NCBI GenBank assembly: GCA_030535815.1
Contig: JAUNRD010000057.1
Location: 1 to 8,741, forward strand
Direction: 5' to 3'
DNA length: 8,741 bases
Source: Clostridia bacterium
GTDB taxonomy: Bacteria; Bacillota; Clostridia; CAKSNL01; HGM11501
The notes below the pieces were generated by a model, which was not told where the DNA came from, did no database searches, and saw nothing but the letters and a program-made list of their open reading frames with translations. The translations under genes were made by a program, and so were the position numbers. Numbering within the stretch: the stretch's first letter is position 1; each line of letters opens with the position of its first letter. Shown piece by piece: positions 1 to 5,243 of this stretch.

Positions 1-1552
1 TGATTTCGGGTGTAAGACCGTCAATCTTTATATCAACCTGAATAGCTGTGATACCGTCTTTTGTACCTGCTACCTTAAAGTCCATATCGCCGAAGAAGTC
101 CTCTAAGCCCTGGATGTCTGTCATAGTGATGAATCTGTCGCCTTCTGTGATAAGACCGCAGGAAATACCTGCAACGGGAGCCTTAATCGGAACACCTGCT
201 GCCATAAGAGAAAGTGTGCTTGCGCAGATACTTCCCTGGCTTGTAGAACCGTTGGAAGATAAAACTTCGGATACAAGTCTTATAGCATAAGGGAACTCCT
301 GCTCTGAGGGGATTACGGGAACAAGTGCCTTTTCAGCAAGTGCACCGTGACCGATTTCTCTTCTGCCGGGTCCTCTTGAAGGACGGGTTTCACCTACAGA
401 GTAAGAGGGGAAATTGTAGTGGTGGATATATCTCTTGGATTCTTCATTATCAATACCGTCAAGCATCTGAGCTTCGGATAATGTAGCAAGAGTTGTTGCT
501 GTCAATACCTGAGTCTGACCTCTTGTGAAGAGTGCCGAACCGTGAACTCTGGGAAGAAGGTCGATATCGCAGGAAAGGGGACGGATTTCGTCCATTCCTC
601 TGCCGTCAACACGCTTGCCGTCGTCAAGAAGCCATCTTCTTACAACAAACTTCTGAAGCTTGTATAATACTTCGTCAAGTACAGCCTGTCCTTCTGCTTC
701 GGGATAACGGTCAGCAAAGTGCTCGTAAACCTCGGAAGAAACAACTGCCATATGCTCATCGCGGATTCTCTTATCGTCTGTGTCAAGAGCCCACTTAACT
801 CTGTCGATAGCAAAAGCCTTTACTTCTTCAAAGAGCTCTTCGTCAACTGTTACGTGCTCATAATCAAACTTTGCCTTGCCGATTTCAGCTGCAACGCTTT
901 CAATCCAAGTGCAAACCTTTTTGATTTCTTCATGTGCAAGTAAAATTGCTTCTAACATTGTATCTTCGGGAACGCTGTCAGCGCCGCACTCGATCATGTT
1001 AACCTTTTCTTTTGTACCTGCAACGGTTAAGTTAAGGGAGCTAGCTGCTCTTTCTTCTTCTGTGGGGTTTAAGATAAGCTTTCCGTCAACAAGACCAACA
1101 TTTACGCCTGCGATGGGGCCGTTGAAGGGGATGTCGGAAATAGAGATTGCAAGTGAAGCACCGATTAATGCAGTAACTTCAGGCTGGAAATCCTGATCAA
1201 CGGACATAACTGTTGTGATAACTGTTACGTCGTTACGAAGGTCTGAGGGGAATAAGGGACGGATAGGTCTGTCAATACATCTGGAGCTTAAAATAGCGTG
1301 CTCAGAAGGACGGGATTCGCGGCGTGTATAGCTTCCGGGAATCTTACCTACGCTGTAAAGCTTTTCTTCATAGTCAACGCTTAAAGGGAAAAAGTCTACG
1401 CCTTCTCTGGGCTTTGCGGAAGCGGTTGCTGTACAAAGTACTGCAGTTTCGCCGTACTTAACGAATGCACTTCCGTTTGCAAGCTGTGCAAGTTCTCCAA
1501 CTTCAACGCTGAAGGGACGGCCTGCTACTTCTGTAGTGAATATTTTCTTCAT
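1..1552 (-). CDS. pnp: Polyribonucleotide nucleotidyltransferase (PNPase), C-terminus cut by window edge
   Basis: PNPase degrades RNA 3'-to-5' by phosphorolysis, releasing nucleoside diphosphates, and is a core enzyme of mRNA turnover. The frame opens with ATG at 1552 (MKKIFTTEVAGRPFSVEVGE) and stays open for 517 codons to the window edge. The first RNase PH-like domain covers roughly residues 10-230 and includes the RCIDRPIRPLFP segment. A helical linker follows to about 310. The second RNase PH domain starts at RVDGRG (314-319) and contains NFPSYSVGE (380-388), SNGSTSQGSICA (433-444) and the catalytic metal-binding stretch EDFFGDMDFKVAGT (Asp485, Asp489, Asp491). The KH and S1 RNA-binding domains expected after about residue 550 lie outside the window. 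An AAGGAAGG ribosome binding site ends 6 nt before the ATG. The gene follows rpsO, the classic rpsO-pnp pair, with a structured leader of 205 nt between them. Identification is secure; whether the gene is intact at its 3' end cannot be seen. Confidence 0.97.
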   Translation of the reverse strand, partial: MKKIFTTEVAGRPFSVEVGELAQLANGSAFVKYGETAVLCTATASAKPREGVDFFPLSVDYEEKLYSVGKIPGSYTRRESRPSEHAILSSRCIDRPIRPLFPSDLRNDVTVITTVMSVDQDFQPEVTALIGASLAISISDIPFNGPIAGVNVGLVDGKLILNPTEEERAASSLNLTVAGTKEKVNMIECGADSVPEDTMLEAILLAHEEIKKVCTWIESVAAEIGKAKFDYEHVTVDEELFEEVKAFAIDRVKWALDTDDKRIRDEHMAVVSSEVYEHFADRYPEAEGQAVLDEVLYKLQKFVVRRWLLDDGKRVDGRGMDEIRPLSCDIDLLPRVHGSALFTRGQTQVLTATTLATLSEAQMLDGIDNEESKRYIHHYNFPSYSVGETRPSRGPGRREIGHGALAEKALVPVIPSEQEFPYAIRLVSEVLSSNGSTSQGSICASTLSLMAAGVPIKAPVAGISCGLITEGDRFITMTDIQGLEDFFGDMDFKVAGTKDGITAIQVDIKIDGLTPEI

Positions 1553-1558
1553 AAAATA

Positions 1559-1566
1559 CCTTCCTT
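1559..1566 (-). promoter_or_regulatory. pnp ribosome binding site
   Basis: AAGGAAGG lies 6 nt before the pnp ATG at 1552 and fixes that start. It sits about 20 nt downstream of the 75-nt leader palindrome, so it is probably not buried in that stem itself. Confidence 0.8.
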
Positions 1567-1587
1567 TCGGTTTATAAATATTTTCCA

Positions 1588-1662
1588 GGCCTCGAGCATT
1601 TAGCACTTAGATCTGCCTTTTCACAGTGAAAAAACACATCTAACTGCTAATCGCTTCCGGCC
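1588..1662 (-). repeat. 75-bp imperfect palindrome in the pnp leader (RNA hairpin or MITE-like repeat)
   Basis: A single dyad axis at position 1625 organises the whole element. Paired blocks are 1588-1591 with 1659-1662, 1595-1598 with 1652-1655, 1600-1605 with 1645-1650, 1607-1612 with 1638-1643, and 1614-1624 with 1626-1636. The apex is TTTTCACAGTGAAAA. Of 37 possible pairs, 28 are Watson-Crick. Three more (1598/1652, 1616/1634, 1617/1633) are G-U in minus-strand RNA but A-C in plus-strand RNA, so the structure fits the pnp-sense transcript better. It lies between the rpsO terminator-like hairpin and the pnp start. It may be a pnp leader hairpin analogous in position to the RNase III-processed leader of E. 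coli pnp. It may instead be a small palindromic repeat dispersed in the genome; one window cannot separate these. Confidence 0.75.
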
Positions 1663-1710
1663 GTTTTTCTGTTTTTTATGGCTTGTTTATAATTTTTCTC
1701 AACTTTCTCA

Positions 1711-1748
1711 AATAGAAGAAAGCGGCGGTCATTAAAGTAACGACCGCC
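1711..1748 (-). terminator. Terminator-like hairpin after rpsO
   Basis: Nine nucleotides after the rpsO stop codon, the minus strand reads GGCGGTCGTTA, a 3-nt loop, then TAATGACCGCC. This is an 11-bp stem (one G-U pair) spanning 1724-1748 with a GC-rich base. The following GCTTTCTTCTATTTG is pyrimidine-rich but is not a clean U-tract. That suggests a partial terminator, or a 3'-end stabilising hairpin, that lets some polymerase continue into pnp. The single wobble is G-U in the minus-strand sense only, which agrees with function in that direction. Confidence 0.7.
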
Positions 1749-1757
1749 TGCATATAA

Positions 1758-2021
1758 TTACTTTCTTAAGCCAAGCTTTTCAAGGATTGCACGATATCTT
1801 TCGATGTCGATTCTTTCAAGATAGTTAAGTAAGCTTCTTCTCTTACCTACCATCTTCAGAAGACCTCTTCTTGAATGATGGTCCTTCTTATTCACCTTGA
1901 GATGCTCATTAAGATGATTGATTCTCTCGGTCAAGAGAGCAATCTGAACTTCAGGAGAACCTGTATCGTTCTCGCTTGTGCGATAAGTAGCGATAATTTC
2001 CTGCTTTCTGTCCTTTAACAT
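1758..2021 (-). CDS. rpsO: 30S ribosomal protein S15
   Basis: S15 is a primary 16S rRNA binding protein that nucleates the central domain (platform) of the 30S subunit. The 87-residue product has the family's all-helical layout and its usual length. It begins MLKDRKQEIIATYR, carries the conserved TGSPEVQIALLTERINHLNEHL (about residues 20-41) and the basic rRNA-binding DHHSRRGLLKMVGKRRSLLNYL (about 47-68), and ends EKLGLRK. The start is the ATG at 2021, which has an ideal AGGAGG 7 nt upstream. The frame stays open to an ATG at 2102, but the extra 27 residues resemble no S15 N-terminus, lack a ribosome binding site and lie in the structured leader. A strong promoter and two leader hairpins precede the gene, so it is probably transcribed independently of the upstream operon as well as by read-through. 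Confidence 0.98.
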   Translation of the reverse strand: MLKDRKQEIIATYRTSENDTGSPEVQIALLTERINHLNEHLKVNKKDHHSRRGLLKMVGKRRSLLNYLERIDIERYRAILEKLGLRK

Positions 2022-2112
2022 TACTACACCTCCTAATTTAATATCTCCTTTACACGAAGCAAAGGGCGGTGAACCCCGAAACCTCGTATAAGGTTCGGCC
2101 ATTCATAAGCCA
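2022..2112 (-). promoter_or_regulatory. rpsO 5' leader with two stem-loops, candidate S15 autoregulatory element
   Basis: The predicted transcript starts near 2112 and has about 90 nt before the ATG. The first stem-loop (2076-2098) pairs CCGAACCT with AGG-T-TTCGG: 8 bp with a bulged U and a TATACG loop. The second (2047-2065) pairs CCTTTGC with GTAAAGG across a 5-nt loop and ends just upstream of the ribosome binding site. Many bacteria use structured rpsO leaders that S15 binds to repress its own translation, and different lineages use unrelated structures. The hairpins are seen directly; S15 binding is inferred from position and precedent. Confidence 0.55.
2027..2034 (-). promoter_or_regulatory. 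rpsO ribosome binding site
   Basis: AGGAGGTG is near-perfectly complementary to the 16S rRNA 3' end and sits 7 nt before the ATG at 2021. It settles the S15 start against the longer in-frame ATG at 2102. Confidence 0.9.
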
Positions 2113-2118
2113 TCACTT

Positions 2119-2147
2119 ATTGTAACACATATTTAACAGTTTGTCAA
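2119..2147 (-). promoter_or_regulatory. Sigma-A promoter for rpsO (-pnp)
   Basis: On the minus strand, a perfect TTGACA -35 (2142-2147) is followed by exactly 17 nt and a TACAAT -10 (2119-2124, 5 of 6 consensus). A TG dinucleotide one base upstream of the -10 makes it an extended -10. The expected start site is near 2112. The elements flank and overlap the ribF stop codon at 2133-2135, so the promoter is embedded in the end of ribF. It would uncouple rpsO, and possibly pnp, from the upstream nusA-infB operon. Confidence 0.85.
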
Positions 2148-3041
2148 ACATTTTTTTGCATTTTTTACATCTTTTTCAATTTGATATTTAAGTTCATCTA
2201 TATTTCGGAACTTTTTCTCTCTTCTTATTATCCTGAAAAACGAAATTTTTATCCGTTTTCCGTAAATATCTTTATCAAAATCCATGAGATTTATTTCCAT
2301 TTTAGGGTTCTTGCCATCCTCTACCGTAGGATTAAGCCCCACATTAACAACGGCGTTGTAGGTTGCCCCATCAACCTCTGCCTTTGCGGCATAAACCCCG
2401 AAGGGCGGAAGCACCTTTTCCCTGTCCGGAAAAATATTTGCCGTGGGAAAGCCTAAATTTCTGCCAAGGCTTTTTCCGTGGACGATTTCTCCTTCATAGG
2501 AATGAAGCCTCCCCAAAAGAAGGTTTGCCGCATAAAAATCTCCATCTTCAATAAAACGTCTTATACTGCTGCTTTTAACGGGAATATCTGAAATTTTCAT
2601 TTCAGGAAGAACATGGACTGTAAAGCCATATTCTTTTCCCAGCCCGGAAAGAAGAGAAACATCACCTTCTGAGTTTTTCCCGAACCTGAAATCATATCCC
2701 ACGAAAACCTTTTTCGCTCCGAGCCTTTCAATGAGCTCCTCGCGGACAAAATCAAGAGGACTTTTATCTAAAAATTCTTTCGTTGCTTCCTTTAATAACA
2801 GGTAGTCGCACTCCGTTTCAGACAGTGCACAAATCTTTTCTTCTTCGCTCTGTATAAAGGAAAGCTCGTTGCCGAAAACCTTTTTAGGATGCGGAGAAAA
2901 AGTATATATGACACTTTTAAGGTTTTCTTTCCCGTCATCTGCCATTTTTATGAGAGCCCTGTGCGCCATATGTACACCGTCAAAATTACCTATGCAGACA
3001 GAAGTATTATTAAGTTTTTCCGTTTCACCTAATATTATCAC
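2133..3041 (-). CDS. ribF: Bifunctional riboflavin kinase / FAD synthetase
   Basis: RibF phosphorylates riboflavin to FMN (C-terminal kinase) and adenylylates FMN to FAD (N-terminal nucleotidyltransferase). The 302-residue length is usual for the bifunctional family. In the FAD synthetase half, the nucleotide-binding GNFDGVH is at 18-24, TFSPHP at 47-52 and SSSIRRFIEDGD at 157-168. In the kinase half, the flavin/ATP region HGKSLGRNLGFPTAN is at 188-202, GVYA at 215-218, NVGLNPTV at 233-240, and the likely catalytic Glu249 lies in MEINLMDFDKDIYG. Two consensus positions differ: GVHMAH replaces the common GVHRGH, and the residue two after Glu249 is Asn where His is usual. The start is GTG at 3041, with AAAGGG 8 nt upstream, 4 nt after the truB stop. 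The flavin enzyme has no obvious link to translation, but this truB-ribF-rpsO order is widespread. Confidence 0.96.
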   Translation of the reverse strand: MIILGETEKLNNTSVCIGNFDGVHMAHRALIKMADDGKENLKSVIYTFSPHPKKVFGNELSFIQSEEEKICALSETECDYLLLKEATKEFLDKSPLDFVREELIERLGAKKVFVGYDFRFGKNSEGDVSLLSGLGKEYGFTVHVLPEMKISDIPVKSSSIRRFIEDGDFYAANLLLGRLHSYEGEIVHGKSLGRNLGFPTANIFPDREKVLPPFGVYAAKAEVDGATYNAVVNVGLNPTVEDGKNPKMEINLMDFDKDIYGKRIKISFFRIIRREKKFRNIDELKYQIEKDVKNAKKCLTNC

Positions 3042-3045
3042 AAAA

Positions 3046-3930
3046 TCAACCCTTTGTCGCTCCGTAAAAGCTCTTTATAAGCTTAAGACACTTTCTTCCG
3101 TCCACCGTTACAATTTCGGAAACGGAAAGAAATTCACCTTTTTTATTAAACACTCTGTACTTACCCTCTTCGCCTTCACAGTAGGCACTTACACCGTTTC
3201 TCACAAGATATTCCTGCTTTTCGGATACCGTGAAATCGGGATAGTCAAAAAGCCTTTCGGTGGATATAAGATGCTTTTCTATGTCAGATGCATCCGATAA
3301 ATCCGAAAGTTTTACGGCATCTTCCAAAGAAAAGTTTCCGCTTTTTGTCCTTCTTAAGGATGCCATATGGGCAAAGCAGCCAAGTTTTATGCCGACATCG
3401 TGACATAAGCTTCTTATATATGTACCCTTTGAGCAGTCAATATCAAGGGTAATGTCATTGCCCTCACGATGCACAACCGAAAGAGAATGAATCGTAACCT
3501 TCCTTGCTTCCCTTTCAATCTCCTTCCCCTCCCGGGCAAGCTCATAAAGCTTTTTACCGCCTATCTTGATTGCCGAGTACATAGGCGGAATCTGCATAAT
3601 TTCTCCGCGGAAGGATGAAATTACGCCTTCTATCATCTCATCGGTGACACCCGATGCATCGCCGCTTTCAGTTACAGCACCTGATGCATCATAGGTTTCC
3701 GTCGCACTCCCCAGTCTCATTACGGCACGGTAGCTTTTTTTATCGTTTCCGCTCATTATATCGGCAGCTCTTGTGGCATTGCCTATGCATACAGGAAGAA
3801 CCCCCGTCGCATCCGGGTCAAGAGTGCCGGTATGTCCAACCTTGAAAGGACGGCAGAGCCTTCTTACCTTTGCCACAACATCAAAGCTGGTAAAGCCCGC
3901 TTCCTTGTCAATTACTATTACTCCGTTCAT
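3046..3930 (-). CDS. truB: tRNA pseudouridine(55) synthase
   Basis: TruB isomerises uridine 55 in the T-loop of most elongator tRNAs to pseudouridine, and in other bacteria also acts as a tRNA folding chaperone. The 294-residue product starts MNGVIVIDKEAGFTSFDVV, typical of the family. It contains VGHTGTLDPDATGVLPV, where Asp38 is the expected catalytic nucleophile. Downstream are KSYRAVMRLG (about 65-74), IPPMYSAIKIGGKKLYELAR, SKGTYIRSLCHDVG and RRTKSGNFSL, with a C-terminal PUA-like region. I place the start at ATG 3930, with GGAG 7 nt upstream. A TTG at 3957 would add nine residues and lengthen the nrnA overlap. With the chosen start, the gene overlaps the 3' end of nrnA by 23 nt, suggesting translational coupling. 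Confidence 0.96.
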   Translation of the reverse strand: MNGVIVIDKEAGFTSFDVVAKVRRLCRPFKVGHTGTLDPDATGVLPVCIGNATRAADIMSGNDKKSYRAVMRLGSATETYDASGAVTESGDASGVTDEMIEGVISSFRGEIMQIPPMYSAIKIGGKKLYELAREGKEIEREARKVTIHSLSVVHREGNDITLDIDCSKGTYIRSLCHDVGIKLGCFAHMASLRRTKSGNFSLEDAVKLSDLSDASDIEKHLISTERLFDYPDFTVSEKQEYLVRNGVSAYCEGEEGKYRVFNKKGEFLSVSEIVTVDGRKCLKLIKSFYGATKG

Positions 3931-4888
3931 TTTCGTGCTCCAATATTTCTTTTTCAAGCATTTTAACGATTTCTTCCGTAAGCTTATCTATATCAGTATC
4001 TCCAGGCAATGTAAATCCGCTTGCTTTAACGTGTCCGCCACCGCCAAAATGGGCTGCAACGCGGGATACATCCACATAGGATTTACTTCTGAGACTTACC
4101 TTTACCTGATGCTTTGCAGTTATTGAAAATGCCGCCTCTACGCCTTCAACGCTTCTTCCTATCTCAGAAAAGCCTTCACAGTCGGAAAATCCCGTTCCCG
4201 TTTCCTCAAAATCCTTTTCGGTAAGAATAACCGAGGAAATTTTTCCGCCAGAATAGAGTTTTAATGAATCAAGCGCTTTGGACTTAAGCTTAAGCTTTCC
4301 TAAGGATTCACATTCGTAAATTTCTATGCAAACCCTGCTTATGTCGGCGCCGCATTTAAGAAGCTCGGCACTATATATAAAGCTTTCCGGCGTGGTGTTT
4401 GAAAACTTGAATCCGCCGGTATCGGTGATAATTCCCGCGTAGAGCTGTTCTGCCTGGCGGGATGAAATTTTACCCGTAAGAGCCATTATGAGCTCATACA
4501 CAATTTCGCTGGTGCTCGATGCCTTTGCTTTTATATAGTTAACATCGCCGTAGCCCACATTTGAAACATGATGGTCGATGCATACGTGGCGATGCGCCCT
4601 CTCAAAGGTCTCCCTTAAGCAACCCAGTCTTGCCATATCGCCGCAGTCAAGGGCAACGGCAAGATCAAAAATTTCATCTGTATCTCTCACGTATTCATCG
4701 CAGAAGTATCTTAAATAGGCAGGTGGATTGTCGTTAAGCACCACCGTCGCCTTTTTGCCAAAGTCGGTCAATGCTTTGGCAAAGGAAAATGCGGAGCCTA
4801 CCGCATCTCCGTCCATGTTGACATGGACGAAAACAGCGATGCTCTCCGCTTTTTCAATTTCTTTTATAATATCAGAAAATTTACTCAT
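3908..4888 (-). CDS. nrnA: DHH/DHHA1 phosphoesterase, NrnA-type nanoRNase / pAp phosphatase
   Basis: NrnA-type enzymes hydrolyse 2-5 nt RNAs, and in some bacteria pAp or pApA from cyclic di-AMP turnover. They are cytosolic and metal-dependent. The 326-residue protein has the complete DHH layout: motif I HVNMDGDAVGS with His22, Asp26 and Asp28; motif II ALDCGD with Asp81; motif III CIDHH at 103-107; and motif IV GIITDTGGF with Asp156. The C-terminal DHHA1 substrate-binding domain contains FGGGGHVKASGF (GGGGH at 282-286). Motif I has Met where Pro is usual (NPDGD), but the metal ligands are intact. The ATG at 4888 overlaps the rbfA stop by 8 nt. A nanoRNase in the same gene cluster as PNPase fits RNA decay, because PNPase leaves short oligonucleotides. 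The exact substrate preference (nanoRNA, pAp or pApA) cannot be read from the sequence. Confidence 0.92.
   Translation of the reverse strand: MSKFSDIIKEIEKAESIAVFVHVNMDGDAVGSAFSFAKALTDFGKKATVVLNDNPPAYLRYFCDEYVRDTDEIFDLAVALDCGDMARLGCLRETFERAHRHVCIDHHVSNVGYGDVNYIKAKASSTSEIVYELIMALTGKISSRQAEQLYAGIITDTGGFKFSNTTPESFIYSAELLKCGADISRVCIEIYECESLGKLKLKSKALDSLKLYSGGKISSVILTEKDFEETGTGFSDCEGFSEIGRSVEGVEAAFSITAKHQVKVSLRSKSYVDVSRVAAHFGGGGHVKASGFTLPGDTDIDKLTEEIVKMLEKEILEHENERSNSN
3938..3943 (-). promoter_or_regulatory. truB ribosome binding site inside nrnA
   Basis: TTGGAG lies within the last codons of nrnA, its GGAG 7 nt before the ATG at 3930. The spacing supports this start over the upstream in-frame TTG at 3957. 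Confidence 0.65.
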
Positions 4889-5243
4889 TTTTTCCCTCAG
4901 ATCCCTTTAATGCATCTTCAATAATTTTACTTATGTGAATTTCATGCTCAATGGAGTCACTGATTTCAAAGCTTAACTGGGGAGTGATTCTAAGGTCAAC
5001 TCTTCCTGAAAGTTCACGACGTATATAGCCGCTTGCCGACTTTAACGCAGCAAGAGTGGACTTTTTATCTTCTTCCGTTCCCATTACACTCAGAATAACT
5101 TTGGCGTGAGATAAGTCTTTCGCCACCTTAACGGTAAGGATACTTACCATACCCTTCATTCTGGGATCCTTTATTTCTCTTAAAATATTTGAAAGTTCCC
5201 GCATTACTTCGCCGGAAATCCGCTCTATCCTGTCGAAACTCAT
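4881..5243 (-). CDS. rbfA: 30S ribosome-binding factor A
   Basis: RbfA is a small KH-fold factor that binds immature 30S subunits near the 5' end of 16S rRNA and is needed for late maturation and cold growth in other bacteria. The 120-residue length is typical. Conserved family signatures are present: RIERISGEVMRELSNILREIKDPR (about 5-28), the VTV-like strand ILTVKVAKDLSHAKVILSV (about 35-53), SASGYIRRELSGRVDLRITPQLSF (about 69-92) and D.S..H...I near the C-terminus. The ATG at 5243 follows the infB TAA with no gap (TAAATG), and GAGG within the last infB codons is the only visible ribosome binding site, implying coupling or re-initiation after infB. The ylxP gene often found between infB and rbfA in Bacillus is absent. 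Confidence 0.96.
   Translation of the reverse strand: MSFDRIERISGEVMRELSNILREIKDPRMKGMVSILTVKVAKDLSHAKVILSVMGTEEDKKSTLAALKSASGYIRRELSGRVDLRITPQLSFEISDSIEHEIHISKIIEDALKGSEGKNE

Larger units (their letters stand above)
1553..1757 (-). other. rpsO-pnp intergenic region
   Basis: This 205-nt gap carries no open reading frame of note. In transcription order it holds the terminator-like hairpin (1724-1748), a 9-nt direct repeat TTGAGAAAG/TTGAGAAAA (about 1696-1713), an A/T-rich stretch, the 75-nt palindrome (1588-1662) and the pnp ribosome binding site. A weak promoter-like pair is visible after the hairpin: TTGAGA at 1699-1704, then 16 nt, then CATAAA. It matches the sigma-A -10 consensus at only 4 of 6 positions, so I do not call it as a promoter. 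Expression of pnp probably depends at least partly on read-through from rpsO. Confidence 0.6.

Noticed and set aside
48..1196. Several plus-strand open frames opposite pnp
   Set aside because: The minus strand encodes an uninterrupted PNPase through the whole interval, with all expected motifs; the plus-strand frames overlap one another and look like shadows.
2022..2102. In-frame 27-codon N-terminal extension of S15 from an ATG at 2102
   Set aside because: No ribosome binding site precedes it, S15 homologues begin at the MLKDRK position, and the stretch encodes the two leader hairpins and the ideal ribosome binding site for the ATG at 2021.
2139..2149. Perfect 11-nt palindrome GTTTGTCAAAC overlapping the rpsO -35 element
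   Set aside because: It is too short to call an operator, and half of it is forced by the TTGACA hexamer. No second copy was seen nearby.
3931..3957. Nine-residue N-terminal extension of TruB from a TTG at 3957
   Set aside because: The family N-terminus is MNGVIVIDK, the ATG at 3930 has a GGAG at good spacing, and the extension would lengthen the overlap with nrnA to 50 nt.
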